64,000 nucleotides of DNA from Ruminococcus sp. Lineage in GTDB: Bacteria > Bacillota > Clostridia > Oscillospirales > Acutalibacteraceae. Shown here piece after piece: positions 1 through 8,518 of the stretch. Position numbers and translations under genes: made by a program. The notes under the pieces were generated by a model. The model did no database searches. It was given only the letters and a program-made list of their open reading frames with translations, and was not told where the DNA came from. The stretch is taken from the NCBI GenBank assembly GCA_022779485.1, contig JALFTC010000014.1, positions 62,001-126,000 of the forward strand, given 5' to 3'. The number at the start of each line of letters is the position of its first letter. Position 1 is the first letter of the stretch.

Positions 1-231
1 TACGATAACCTCGTCACCGGGTCCTACTCCCAAAATACGCAGTGTCATCTCTGCACAGGCTGTTTGAGAGTTAAGGCAAACAGCCACATCTGTGTTGCAC
101 CACTTGGCTATTTCCTTTTCAAAAGCCTTTGTTTTTGGTCCGGTGGTAATCCATCCCGACTTTAACACCTCAACAACGGCGTCAATTTCCTTTTGTGTAA
201 TATCGGGAGGAGAAAAAGGTATGTTTCTCAT
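1..231 (-). CDS. DegT/DnrJ/EryC1/StrS-type aminotransferase, N-terminal part
   Basis: Reading the minus strand from ATG at 231 gives 77 in-frame codons that run off the left edge, so only the N-terminus is present. It starts MRNIPFSPPDITQKEI and contains GWITTGPKTKAFEKEIA and the later LNSQTAC, the N-terminal pattern of PLP-dependent sugar aminotransferases of the DegT/DnrJ/EryC1/StrS family. These act on nucleotide-sugar ketones for surface polysaccharide or modified-sugar synthesis. The PLP lysine lies outside the window. A GAGGAA ribosome binding site sits about eight bases before the ATG. The sugar substrate cannot be told. Confidence 0.85.
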   Translation of the reverse strand, partial: MRNIPFSPPDITQKEIDAVVEVLKSGWITTGPKTKAFEKEIAKWCNTDVAVCLNSQTACAEMTLRILGVGPGDEVIV

Positions 232-444
232 AAGAATATTCCTCGCTTAACTTTTGGCTTGCCTAATAATTTATAAAAACTCAGAAATGTATATTTTTTC
301 GCAAATATGCGTTAAACAAGCCATATCCATTAATAACCAAAATCTTACTACATTATACTACTAATATTTACAAGTGTAAAGTGTTTCATTAGTTTTATCT
401 GATATATTAGTGTGGGTAGTGTGTGGTGTACTCCAAACTCCAAA

Positions 445-1179
445 CTACACCACAAACCCTCCGCTGACATTTAGGATTTGCCCTGTGATGTAGTCGGCAT
501 CTTTGCTTGCAAGAAAGGCTACCGACTTTGCAATATCCTTTGGAGTGCCAAGCCTTTTCAGCAGAGTTTTATCCTTAAGGTCATTTAAGGTTATTTCGTC
601 AAAAATTTTTGTCATATCCGTTTCGATTACACCGGGGCAGATGCAGTTGACGGTAATATTGCTTGGGGCAAGCTCCTTTGCCAAAGCTTTTGTAAAGCCG
701 ATAAGACCTGCCTTTGCTGTTGAGTAGTGAACCTCACAGCTTCCTCCTGTGATGCCCCACATTGAGCCTATATTTATTATTTTGCCGTACTGACGCCCAA
801 TCATTCCCGTAATTACACATTGTGTGCAGTTAAATGCACCGTCAAGGTGAGTGCTTAGCATTGTTTTCCACTCATATTCATCAATGGAGCGAAAATCCCT
901 TTGGGTGCTGATTCCTGCGTTGTTAACAAGAACAGTTATTGTGCCAAGTTCACTTTGGATTTTCGTTGTCATTTCTTCAACTTCGTTTCGGTTTTTAACA
1001 TCCGCCTTGTAGGCACAGGCAGGAACAGAAAATTCCCTCATAATATTTAAAGCAAGTTCCCTTGCAGACTTTTCACTATTTACATAGTTAATTGCTACGG
1101 CATATCCCTTTTTTGCAAATTCCAAGGCGGTTTCTTTGCCGATTCCTCTTGAACCGCCTGTTATCAGTGCTGTATTCAT
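445..1179 (-). CDS. SDR-family oxidoreductase, FabG/YmfI-like
   Basis: A 244-residue short-chain dehydrogenase. The NADP(H) motif GGSRGIG is at residues 8-14, NNAG at 86-89, and the catalytic Ser139, Tyr152 and Lys156 (YSTAK) are all present, so it should be active. Length and motifs fit 3-oxoacyl-ACP reductase FabG. The stretch SCEVHYSTAKAG followed by TKALAKELAPSNI resembles the YmfI branch, which in Bacillus reduces the 5-aminopentanone modification of elongation factor P. No fatty-acid synthesis genes and no efp are nearby, so the choice between FabG and YmfI rests on this resemblance only. A GGGGAAA ribosome binding site precedes ATG 1179. Confidence 0.85.
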   Translation of the reverse strand: MNTALITGGSRGIGKETALEFAKKGYAVAINYVNSEKSARELALNIMREFSVPACAYKADVKNRNEVEEMTTKIQSELGTITVLVNNAGISTQRDFRSIDEYEWKTMLSTHLDGAFNCTQCVITGMIGRQYGKIINIGSMWGITGGSCEVHYSTAKAGLIGFTKALAKELAPSNITVNCICPGVIETDMTKIFDEITLNDLKDKTLLKRLGTPKDIAKSVAFLASKDADYITGQILNVSGGFVV

Positions 1180-1198
1180 AGTTTATCTGTGTTTCCCC

Positions 1199-1228
1199 AA
1201 AAAAGGCATTGGTTGCCCAATGCCCTTT
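1199..1228 (-). terminator. Intrinsic terminator of glnS
   Basis: On the minus strand an 8-bp GGCATTGG/CCAATGCC stem, extended by G-U and A-U pairs, with a four-base loop is followed by six T. It lies just after the glnS stop codon and before the reductase gene. Confidence 0.75.
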
Positions 1229-1241
1229 GGTTTTTAAAAAT

Positions 1242-2930
1242 TTATTTTTTCTTTTTAAAGCCGTCCTTTAGACTTACACTTCTGTTGAATACAAGGTGGT
1301 CTTTACTGCTTGTCTTGTTGTCAACGGTGAAGTAACCAAGCCTCATAAACTGAAAATGAATGTTGCTGTTGTCCTTTATAGACGCTTCAATTTTGCAGTT
1401 TTCAAGGGTTACAAGGCTTTCGGGGTTGATGTAATCCAAGAAATTCTTGTCACCTGTGTCAGGCTCAGGGTCTGTGAACAGGTTGTCGTAAAGGTTTACG
1501 GTTGCAGGGACATAGTTGTTTGCGTCAACCCAGTGGATAGTACCCCTTACCTTTCTGTTGTCGGGGGCATTTCCGCCCTTTGTTTCAGGGTCGTACTCTG
1601 CGTAAACAGTTGTAACATTTCCCTCTTCGTCCTTTTCACAGCCTGTACAGGTTACAAGGTATGCAGACTTCAGCCTTACCTCGTTGCCGGGGTACAGCCT
1701 TTGGTACTTCTTTACGGGAACCTCCATAAAGTCGTCGCTTTCGATATAACATTCACGGGAGAATGTGATTTCCCTCTCTCCGTCCTCAGGGTGGTTAGGG
1801 TTGTTTTCCACAGTAAATGTTTCGGTTTTGCCCTCAGGATAATTGGTGATTATCAGTTTTATCGGCCTTAAAACACCCATAAGCCTTTGTGCAGAGTCGT
1901 TAAGGTCGTTCCTTAAACAATGCTCCAAAAAGTTGTATTCAACTGTGGAATTTACCTTTGCAACGCCGATTTGCTCGCAGAAATCCCTAATGGACTTGGG
2001 TGTGTAGCCACGCCTTCTCAGTCCGCAAAGGGTAGGCATTCTTGGGTCGTCCCAACCGTCAACATAGCCATCTTCAACCAGTGCTCTCAACTTTCTCTTG
2101 CTCATAACTGTGTTGTTAATGCCAAGCCTTGCAAACTCAATCTGCCTTGGCTTTGAGGGACTGGAAATATTCTCAATAACCCAGTCATAAAGCGGTCTGT
2201 GGCTTTCAAACTCAAGGGTGCAAAGTGAATGTGTAATGCCCTCAATAGCGTCCTCGATAGGGTGGGCAAAGTCGTACATTGGGTAAATGCACCAAGCATC
2301 CCCTGTGCTGTGGTGGTGCATATGGTTGATTCTATAGATAACAGGGTCACGCATATTGAAGTTGCCGGAGGCAAGGTCGATTTTTGCCCTTAAGGTCATA
2401 CTTCCGTCCTCAAACTCTCCCTCCTTCATACGGCGGAAAAGGTCAAGGCTCTCCTCAATAGGTCTGTCCCTGTAAGGACTTTTTGCAGGAGTTTTAAGGT
2501 CGCCCCTGTATTCCCTCATCTGCTCTGCGTTAAGCTCACAAACATAGGCAAGTCCCTTTTTAATCAGCTCCACAGCATATTCGTACATCTGTGGAAAATA
2601 GTCGGATGCATAGTAAAATCTGTCGCCCCAGTCAAAGCCAAGCCACTTGATGTCCTCTTTGATTGCGTCAACATACTCAACATCCTCTTTTGTAGGGTTG
2701 GTGTCGTCCATACGCAGGTTGCACATACCACCATATTTTTCGGCTGTGCCAAAGTCAATGCAAATCGCCTTGGCGTGGCCTATGTGTAAATATCCGTTTG
2801 GTTCGGGAGGAAATCGTGTGTGAACAGTTTTCCCCTCATATTCTCCGCCGGGTGCAATATCCTCGTCAATAAAAGAGTGGATAAAGTTACCCGCCATTAT
2901 TTCCTCGTTGTTCTTTACTTCCTCTGCCAT
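1242..2930 (-). CDS. glnS: Glutaminyl-tRNA synthetase
   Basis: A 562-residue class I aminoacyl-tRNA synthetase that charges tRNA-Gln with glutamine in the cytoplasm. The HIGH motif ([18 protein letters not shown] at 49-52) and a KMSKS-equivalent MSKRK (276-280) are present, with the GlnRS-typical anticodon-binding C-terminal half ending near [15 protein letters not shown]. Length matches bacterial GlnRS. Many Firmicutes lack GlnRS and use the GatCAB transamidation route, so its presence is notable. Start ATG 2930 has GAGGGC upstream, and a TTGAAA/TATAAT promoter lies at 2967-2994. Confidence 0.97.
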   Translation of the reverse strand: MAEEVKNNEEIMAGNFIHSFIDEDIAPGGEYEGKTVHTRFPPEPNGYLHIGHAKAICIDFGTAEKYGGMCNLRMDDTNPTKEDVEYVDAIKEDIKWLGFDWGDRFYYASDYFPQMYEYAVELIKKGLAYVCELNAEQMREYRGDLKTPAKSPYRDRPIEESLDLFRRMKEGEFEDGSMTLRAKIDLASGNFNMRDPVIYRINHMHHHSTGDAWCIYPMYDFAHPIEDAIEGITHSLCTLEFESHRPLYDWVIENISSPSKPRQIEFARLGINNTVMSKRKLRALVEDGYVDGWDDPRMPTLCGLRRRGYTPKSIRDFCEQIGVAKVNSTVEYNFLEHCLRNDLNDSAQRLMGVLRPIKLIITNYPEGKTETFTVENNPNHPEDGEREITFSRECYIESDDFMEVPVKKYQRLYPGNEVRLKSAYLVTCTGCEKDEEGNVTTVYAEYDPETKGGNAPDNRKVRGTIHWVDANNYVPATVNLYDNLFTDPEPDTGDKNFLDYINPESLVTLENCKIEASIKDNSNIHFQFMRLGYFTVDNKTSSKDHLVFNRSVSLKDGFKKKK

Positions 2931-2966
2931 AATGCCCTCGCTTATATTTTTTAAATATATGTATAG

Positions 2967-2994
2967 ATTATATCACAAATACAAAAATTTTCAA
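2967..2994 (-). promoter_or_regulatory. Predicted sigma-A promoter of glnS
   Basis: On the minus strand TTGAAA and TATAAT are separated by 16 bases, with the -10 about 37 bases before the glnS ATG. No T-box leader fits in the short space. Confidence 0.6.
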
Positions 2995-3227
2995 TATGTA
3001 TCTATTTTATCCCCGTTTTGTTCCTTATATTATAACAGCAACTATGTGATTTTGTGTTTTCAACGGTTTAAAAATGTGAAAAATCCAACATAATTTTTGC
3101 ATTTTGCCTATAAAAAGGGTGTTCTTATTGTTGAAATATACAAAATTACTGAAAGGCACTTTACTGATTTAAAGCAAAGTGGTAAAATCATTTTTGTTAA
3201 GTTAAATTCATTGAGGAGGAATTAACA

Positions 3228-4202
3228 ATGAAAAAATTAATTGCACTGTTGTGCGTAGTAGCAATGGCTATCGGAATTACAGCTTGTGATACATCCGACA
3301 GCAAAAAAGATGAATCAAAAACATACAAAGTAGGTATCTGCCAGCTTGTTCAGCACGAGGCTTTGGATGCTGCAACAAAGGGCTTTAAGGATTATCTTAC
3401 CGATAAGCTTGGCGACAGAGTTGAGATTAACGAGCAAAACGCTTCAGGCGACGCTGCTAACTGCTCAACAATCTGCAACCAGTTTGTAAGTGAAAATGTT
3501 GACCTTATTATGGCAAATGCAACACCTGCTGTGTCAGCAGCGGTTTCCGCAACAAAGGAAATTCCTATTTTGGGAACATCAGTAACAAGCTACGGCGTAG
3601 CACTTGGAATTGACGGCTGGAAAGGCGGCGCAGTAGGCGGTAATGTTTCAGGTACAAGCGACCTTGCCCCACTTGACGAGCAGGCAGCAATGGTAAAGGA
3701 AATTTTCCCTGACGCTAAAAATGTGGGTATCATTTACTGCTCCAGCGAACCAAACTCTAAATATCAGGCGGATGTAATAACAGATCACTTCAAGGAGTTA
3801 GGCATTGAAGTTAAGACATACACATTCTCTGACTCAAACGATGTAGCATCAGTTACAAAGACAGCTTGTGTAGACAGTGATGTTATCTATATTCCAACAG
3901 ATAATACAGCCGCTTCCTGCGCAAAGGCTATCAATAATATTGCGCTTAAGGCTAAGGTGCCAATCATTGCAGGCGAAGAGGGCATTTGTGCCGGCTGCGG
4001 TGTTGCAACACTTTCAATCAGCTACTATGACCTTGGTCAAAAGACAGGCGAAATGGCTTACAACATCCTTGAAAAGGGTGAGGATATTTCCAAGATGGAA
4101 GTTCAGTCTGCACCAAAGTTCACAAAGAAGTATAACGAAGAAATCTGCAAGACCTTAGGTGTTGAGATTCCTGAGGGATACGAGAAGATTGAGGCTAAAT
4201 AA
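3228..4202 (+). CDS. ABC transporter substrate-binding lipoprotein (TrpX-like, PF04392 type)
   Basis: A 324-residue periplasmic-binding-type protein with a lipoprotein signal (MKKLIALLCVVAMAIGITAC, lipidated Cys at 20). The mature part (KVGICQLVQHEALDAATKGF, then NATPAVSAA and YIPTDNTAAS) is typical of the ABC_sub_bind/TrpX family, whose streptococcal members are linked to aromatic amino acid uptake. Ligand specificity cannot be read from the sequence. It is the first gene of a three-gene importer operon. GAGGAGG lies just before ATG 3228. The 147-base gap to the permease holds two strong hairpins that may stabilise this transcript so the binding protein is made in excess. Confidence 0.9.
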   Translation: MKKLIALLCVVAMAIGITACDTSDSKKDESKTYKVGICQLVQHEALDAATKGFKDYLTDKLGDRVEINEQNASGDAANCSTICNQFVSENVDLIMANATPAVSAAVSATKEIPILGTSVTSYGVALGIDGWKGGAVGGNVSGTSDLAPLDEQAAMVKEIFPDAKNVGIIYCSSEPNSKYQADVITDHFKELGIEVKTYTFSDSNDVASVTKTACVDSDVIYIPTDNTAASCAKAINNIALKAKVPIIAGEEGICAGCGVATLSISYYDLGQKTGEMAYNILEKGEDISKMEVQSAPKFTKKYNEEICKTLGVEIPEGYEKIEAK

Positions 4203-4258
4203 TCAGCAACTTGACTTAAGATTGCCTGAATAATAAAAACTAAAGTTTTAATGCTGGT

Positions 4259-4285
4259 GGGCAACGCAGTAGTACTGTGTTGCCC
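4259..4285 (+). other. Intra-operon stem-loop after the binding-protein gene
   Basis: GGGCAACGCAG and CTGTGTTGCCC pair over 11 positions with one G-U, loop TAGTA. No T-run follows, so it looks like an RNA-stabilising or processing hairpin and not a terminator. Confidence 0.55.
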
Positions 4286-4299
4286 AAGCGTTATGTAAG

Positions 4300-4360
4300 C
4301 TCAAAGGTGTATAAATGTATTTTGTGAATTTCTATAAGAATACATTTATATGCTTTTGAG
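4300..4360 (+). other. Long hairpin in front of the permease ribosome binding site
   Basis: Bases 4300-4321 can pair with 4339-4360 over 22 consecutive positions, including a perfect 12-bp core (TATAAATGTATT) and three G-U pairs, around a 17-base loop. It ends nine bases before the GGAG of the permease gene. It could tune permease translation or act as an RNase processing site. Confidence 0.5.
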
Positions 4361-4379
4361 CATAGAATGGAGAAGTGTT

Positions 4380-5339
4380 ATGGATTCTTTAATGTCATAT
4401 TTTAGCTCGCTAAATCCGTTAAACCTCCTTAACAGTATGCCCGGAGCAATAGCACAGGGCATTATTTGGGGTATAATGGCACTTGGCGTTTATATCACCT
4501 TTAGGATACTTGATGTTGCCGACCTTTCTGTGGATGGCACATTTGCAACAGGCGGTGCTGTTACAGTTATGCTAAGGCTTGCCGGTATGCCGATTTGGTC
4601 TTGCCTTTTGATTGCGGTTCTTGCCGGTGTAATCGCCGGTGTAATCACAGGCTTTTTACATACCAAGCTGGGTATCCCTGCAATTTTGGCAGGTATTTTG
4701 ACACAGCTGGGACTGTACTCAATTAACCTTAGTATTATGGATATGTCTGCCAACAAATCCTTTAACTATGGAGAAACCGGTCTTTATGTAACCTTGGGTA
4801 AAATCCCACAGTCCATTATTGTGGCAGCAATTTTTGCCGCCGCAATAGTTATTCTGCTGTATTGGTACTTTGGAACAGAACAGGGCTCTGCACTTAGGGC
4901 AACAGGCAGTAACCACAGTATGAGCAGTGCTCAGGGTATCAATATCAGCACTATGAAGGTTATCGGACTTGCACTTTCCAACGGTATTGTTGCATTGTCA
5001 GGGGGACTTTTTGCACAGTATCAGGGTAACGCTGATGTTAATATGGGTCGTGGCGCTATCGTTATCGGCTTGGCGGCTGTTATCATAGGCGAAGTGCTTG
5101 GTATGGCATTTTTGGGTAAAAGGCTCAATTTTGTGGGTAAACTTGTGTTTGTAATTGTTGGCGGTATTGTTTACTACATTGTTTTGTCCATAGTATTGTG
5201 GCTAAAGCTGGATTCCAACTTCCTAAAGCTGTTTTCCGCAATAATCGTTGCAATATTCCTTGCTATTCCATACCTAAAATCACAAAGCAAAAACTCCTTT
5301 AAGAAAGCAAAGAAGAAAGGAGAAAAGCAGGATGCTTAA
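4380..5339 (+). CDS. ABC transporter permease (TrpY-like)
   Basis: A 319-residue polytopic membrane protein of the branched-chain/TrpY permease type, with GAIAQGIIWGIMALGVYITF near the N-terminus, DLSVDGTFATGGAV, and repeated hydrophobic segments. It forms the membrane channel for the upstream binding protein. I prefer ATG 4380 (MDSLMSYFSS) over the upstream ATG 4350, because GGAGAAG at 4369 has correct spacing to 4380 and 4350 lies inside a hairpin arm. It ends with a lysine-rich cytoplasmic tail and overlaps the ATPase gene by eight bases, indicating translational coupling. Confidence 0.88.
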   Translation: MDSLMSYFSSLNPLNLLNSMPGAIAQGIIWGIMALGVYITFRILDVADLSVDGTFATGGAVTVMLRLAGMPIWSCLLIAVLAGVIAGVITGFLHTKLGIPAILAGILTQLGLYSINLSIMDMSANKSFNYGETGLYVTLGKIPQSIIVAAIFAAAIVILLYWYFGTEQGSALRATGSNHSMSSAQGINISTMKVIGLALSNGIVALSGGLFAQYQGNADVNMGRGAIVIGLAAVIIGEVLGMAFLGKRLNFVGKLVFVIVGGIVYYIVLSIVLWLKLDSNFLKLFSAIIVAIFLAIPYLKSQSKNSFKKAKKKGEKQDA

Positions 5340-6126
5340 AGTAAACAACATTGAAAAGACCTTTAACCCCGGCACAATAAATGAAAAGAAAGCACTTGAC
5401 GGTGTTTCGCTCCACCTTAACCCCGGCGACTTTGTAACAATTATCGGCGGTAACGGAGCCGGTAAATCAACCCTTATGAACGCTATCACAGGTGTTTGGC
5501 CTGTGGATAACGGAAGTATTATCCTTGACGGTACAAATGTTACAGGTATGCCTGAATACAAAAGGGCAAAATATATCGGCAGAGTTTTCCAGGATCCAAT
5601 GATGGGTACTGCTCCTGATATGCAGATTATTGAAAACTTAGCTTTAGCTTACAGAAGGGGCAAAAAGAGAACCCTTAGTTGGGGCATTACAAAAAAGGAA
5701 AGGGAGCTTTACCACGAAAAGCTGAAAATCTTAGGTCTTGGCTTGGAGGACAGAATGACCTCCAAGGTTGGACTGCTCTCAGGTGGACAAAGACAGGCAT
5801 TAACCCTGCTTATGGCGTCCCTCCAAAGCCCAAAGCTGTTGCTCCTTGACGAGCACACTGCGGCACTTGACCCAACAACAGCGGCAAAGGTGCTTGAAAT
5901 TTCGGAAGAAATAATAAGCGAAAACAACCTTACAGCAATGATGATTACTCACAATATGCACGACGCTATTGCCCACGGCAACAGGCTGATTATGATGAAC
6001 GAGGGTAAAATCATCTATGATGTTCAGGGTGAAGAGAAGAAAAACCTGACAAAAGCAGACCTTATGGCAAAGTTTGCCGAGATTGCAGGACATCAGGTTG
6101 AGTCGGATAAAATGCTTTTATCCTGA
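5332..6126 (+). CDS. ABC transporter ATP-binding protein (TrpZ-like)
   Basis: A 264-residue ABC ATPase with Walker A GGNGAGKST, signature LSGGQRQAL, Walker B LLLLDEHTAALD and the switch histidine in MITHNMHDA. The Glu after the Walker B Asp is present. It powers import together with the permease and lipoprotein encoded just upstream. The start overlaps the permease end, and AAAGGAGAAAAGC within that end gives the ribosome binding site. It is the last gene of the operon; two hairpins with T-runs follow. Confidence 0.93.
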   Translation: MLKVNNIEKTFNPGTINEKKALDGVSLHLNPGDFVTIIGGNGAGKSTLMNAITGVWPVDNGSIILDGTNVTGMPEYKRAKYIGRVFQDPMMGTAPDMQIIENLALAYRRGKKRTLSWGITKKERELYHEKLKILGLGLEDRMTSKVGLLSGGQRQALTLLMASLQSPKLLLLDEHTAALDPTTAAKVLEISEEIISENNLTAMMITHNMHDAIAHGNRLIMMNEGKIIYDVQGEEKKNLTKADLMAKFAEIAGHQVESDKMLLS

Positions 6127-6142
6127 TAATATTTTTAGTAGT

Positions 6143-6172
6143 AAAACGGTACAGCTTAGGCTGTGCCGTTTT
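6143..6172 (+). terminator. Terminator of the ABC importer operon
   Basis: AAAACGGTACAGC and GCTGTGCCGTTTT form a 13-bp stem (one wobble) with a TTAG loop, ending in TTTT 17 bases after the ATPase stop codon. Confidence 0.75.
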
Positions 6173-6206
6173 GGGTACATAAGTTTAGTTAAAATATTAT
6201 GAAAAT

Positions 6207-6252
6207 AAAGCCGATGGGTTTGTGACGATAGAATCACAACTCATCGGCTTTT
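6207..6252. terminator. Bidirectional terminator between the importer operon and spoIIID
   Basis: AAAGCCGATG pairs with CATCGGCTTT and the stem continues through GTGA/TCAC with one bulge on each side. A/T tracts flank both ends, so it can stop transcripts from both convergent units. Confidence 0.65.
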
Positions 6253-6280
6253 GTAACGGATACAAGATTGATATGTATAT

Positions 6281-6553
6281 TTACTCACTATGCTGTTTTT
6301 GCTGTCTAAGCAGTAGATATTTGTTTTTTGTAGCCATTCCGCCCCTTATGTGGCGTTCGCATTTGTTGATTTCCAACACCTTTTTTACCTCTGTGTAAAG
6401 AGAAGGATTTATCTTTTTCAGCCGTGAGCTGACATCCTTGTGTACGGTGCTTTTGCTTATTCCGTATTTTTTTGCGGTTTCACGCACAGTGTCCCCGCTT
6501 TCTGCAATATGTGTTCCCAGTGTAACAGCTCGTTCTTCCACAATTCCTTTCAC
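6281..6553 (-). CDS. spoIIID: Sporulation transcription regulator SpoIIID
   Basis: A 90-residue protein with the SpoIIID helix-turn-helix: TVRETAKKYGISKSTVHKDV followed by RLKKINPSLYTEVKKVLEIN and HIRGGMATKNKY, all characteristic of this mother-cell DNA-binding protein. In Bacillus and Clostridia it switches genes on or off in the mother cell during the sigma-E to sigma-K transition. Length matches the family. The start is GTG at 6553 with GGGAGGG seven bases upstream. It is alone in its transcription unit. It shows that the host lineage carries sporulation genes. Confidence 0.96.
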   Translation of the reverse strand: MKGIVEERAVTLGTHIAESGDTVRETAKKYGISKSTVHKDVSSRLKKINPSLYTEVKKVLEINKCERHIRGGMATKNKYLLLRQQKQHSE

Positions 6554-6654
6554 ACATTAACCCTCCCTTTAAGGATAGTTAATGATATGCAGGGGATTTT
6601 GCGGATAGTACTTTATATTTGGGAATAGTTATTTTTTAAGGAAATCCATCACAT

Positions 6655-6861
6655 TGTCATTCCGAGCTTGTCGAGGAATCCCCTGCCTATACCACTCATT
6701 TTGTTAGGGAAATCACACTTTCCTATAACCTGATAGTGTCGATTTAGGCACTACTGCTATCCTTTCAGATTCTTCGGTCGCTATGCTCCCTCAGAATGAC
6801 AGGTGGGGTGCTTTGCCCTTCGGAATGACAGGGCAGTATATTATGTTTCCTCGGAACGACA
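6655..6861 (+). repeat. Family B dispersed repeat, copy 1
   Basis: Most of the 350-base gap between spoIIID and the phosphoesterase gene is this element. It begins TGTCATTCCGAG plus CTTGTCGAGGAATCCC and ends in the inverse, CCTCAGAATGACA at 6801. Two more degenerate right ends follow (CTTCGGAATGACA, then CCTCGGAACGACA). The interior (ATAACCTGATAGTGTCGATT, TTCAGATTCTTCGGTCG) is shared with copies near 40.3 and 44.1 kb. It contains no gene that I can support. Confidence 0.75.
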
Positions 6862-6904
6862 AACCAAAATAAGAATGTCGCTAAAAAATCAGTAAAATAT
6901 AGTA

Positions 6905-7786
6905 TTATTTGCCCTTTAATGTGATTACTGTAACATCAAGGGGATTAAAAAGTCTTGGGATTTTTCTTGAAGTGTTAAGTCCTGCGGAAATAAGCATATT
7001 TGCATTTCCGTTTGTGTAATAACCCTTTGAATACTTTGGCATAAAGCCCTGTTCAGGTGCGTAAACACCGCCTACAAAGGGAATTCTGAAAATTCCTCCG
7101 TGGGTGTGACCGCATACCATAATGTCAATATTATATTTGTCTAATCCCCACACATAGGTTTCGGGATAGTGGCACATCAGTATGGAAAAGTGATTTTCGT
7201 CCTCTTGTTTTAAATATTTTTGAAAAAGCCTGTTTTCCTCATTGTCGTAGTTCGGTGCGTCATAATCAAAGAATGGGTACCTTTTCAGTCCGGCTATGGT
7301 GATTTTGTCACCGTCCTTTGTTGTAAAGTCGGTCATTTCATTTATGAGCATAGTGGCACCGGTGGAGTTTATTGCGTTTTTAAGATTTTCAATATACTTT
7401 CCCTTTTGACTTTCACGAAAGCTTAACTCGTGATTGCCCGGGATGTAATAGACAGGGAAATCCTTTGCAAGTGTATTGCACAGGTTAACAACACCGGAGT
7501 AGTCACCGTTTTCATTGTCCACCATATCACCAATTATCATAACAAATTCCGGGTTTGCATCCTTTATTTTTTCTGCCAGTCGGCTGTTATTTTCACCGAA
7601 AACTCTGCCCTCGGAGTCTGATATTGCAACAAAGGTTGTCTGCCCCTTGATTTTTGTAGTTTCAACTGTGTATTCGTTATAGGTCAATATGCAGTTGCTT
7701 ACTATTATATTCACTGCAAAAAAGATAATTACAGCAGATAATAAGCAAAGTAAAACTGCCTTTACCTTATGTTTTTTAAAATACAT
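6905..7786 (-). CDS. Membrane-anchored metallophosphoesterase
   Basis: A calcineurin-like phosphoesterase of 293 residues with one N-terminal membrane segment (VKAVLLCLLSAVIIFFAVNI), so the catalytic domain is probably outside the membrane. Motifs GDMVDN, GNHE, CHYPE and GHTHGG are present. The first motif, usually D-x-H, reads ISDSEG, so the His ligand is replaced by Glu. Relatives (YkuE-type) hydrolyse phospholipids or nucleotides, but the substrate here is unknown. I start at 7786 (MYFKKHK), which has GGGTGAT upstream; the longer ORF start at 7831 has no ribosome binding site. It is divergent from the CYTH gene. Confidence 0.85.
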   Translation of the reverse strand: MYFKKHKVKAVLLCLLSAVIIFFAVNIIVSNCILTYNEYTVETTKIKGQTTFVAISDSEGRVFGENNSRLAEKIKDANPEFVMIIGDMVDNENGDYSGVVNLCNTLAKDFPVYYIPGNHELSFRESQKGKYIENLKNAINSTGATMLINEMTDFTTKDGDKITIAGLKRYPFFDYDAPNYDNEENRLFQKYLKQEDENHFSILMCHYPETYVWGLDKYNIDIMVCGHTHGGIFRIPFVGGVYAPEQGFMPKYSKGYYTNGNANMLISAGLNTSRKIPRLFNPLDVTVITLKGK

Positions 7787-7946
7787 TTTATCACCCAATC
7801 TAATAATAACACAACAAAAAATAATATGCAAAATCTAAATAAAATTATGTGGTATTGGCGAAAGAAATGTGATATAATATTCGTTAACGATTACAATAGG
7901 TAATACTATATTAAGACAAAGTGTTGTGCCAAAAGGGGGAATAACT

Positions 7947-8456
7947 GTGAACGAGCCTTTGGAGATAGAGAGAAAGTGGCTTATAGAGTATCCAAACACT
8001 ATTGAACTTTCCAAAATGGAGGACTACGACTACACAGAGATTTGGCAGACCTACACCGACTATGTGGAGCATAATACCTTTGGAAGAATCCGCAAAAGAG
8101 GAAAAAAGGGTGAATACACCTACACAAAGACATTTAAAAGGAGAATTTCCGACTTAACCCGAGTGGAGTATGAGGAAGAAATTACAAAGGCGGAGTACGA
8201 CAAAATTATGGGGTACAGAAAAAAGGGGTATAATACCATAAACAAGGTAAGGCACACCTTTATGTACAAGGGTTTTAAGTACGAGGTGGATGTTTTTCCC
8301 TTTTGGAGTGACAGAGCATTTTTGGAGTGTGAGGTTAACAGCGAGGACACAGAAATCCCCATTCCAAGCTGTGTTAGGATAATCAAAGAGGTTAGCTTTG
8401 ACTCTCGTTACAAAAATTCCGTCCTTGCACAAAAAATAACAACAGAAAAATTATGA
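7947..8456 (+). CDS. CYTH domain protein (triphosphate tunnel enzyme family)
   Basis: A 169-residue CYTH protein. The family signature ExExK appears as EIERK at residues 6-10, followed by alternating basic and acidic strands (GRIRKRGKKGEY, RRISDLTRVEYEEEI, KYEVDVF) that line the phosphate tunnel. CYTH proteins hydrolyse inorganic triphosphate or related substrates; the substrate here is not certain. The start is chosen as GTG 7947, because GGGGGA lies six bases upstream, and not the earlier in-frame GTG at 7926. A TATAAT lies at 7873-7878. It is followed after 62 bases by metF. Confidence 0.85.
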   Translation: MNEPLEIERKWLIEYPNTIELSKMEDYDYTEIWQTYTDYVEHNTFGRIRKRGKKGEYTYTKTFKRRISDLTRVEYEEEITKAEYDKIMGYRKKGYNTINKVRHTFMYKGFKYEVDVFPFWSDRAFLECEVNSEDTEIPIPSCVRIIKEVSFDSRYKNSVLAQKITTEKL

Positions 8457-8518
8457 AATTTTTAAATTGAATTTATATACCGTCTATGCGGTGACATATG
8501 GAAGAAAGTTGGTAGATT

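Noticed and set aside
422-454. Inverted repeat TGTGGTGTA/TACACCACA at the end of the reductase gene
   Set aside because: It overlaps the stop codon, has a 15-base loop and no T-run, so terminator function is not supported.
1296-1871. 191-codon plus-strand ORF antisense to glnS
   Set aside because: It is the antisense shadow of a clear synthetase gene, with no ribosome binding site or domain.
8457-8518. S-box or cobalamin riboswitch before metF
   Set aside because: The 62-base leader is too short and shows none of the conserved elements.
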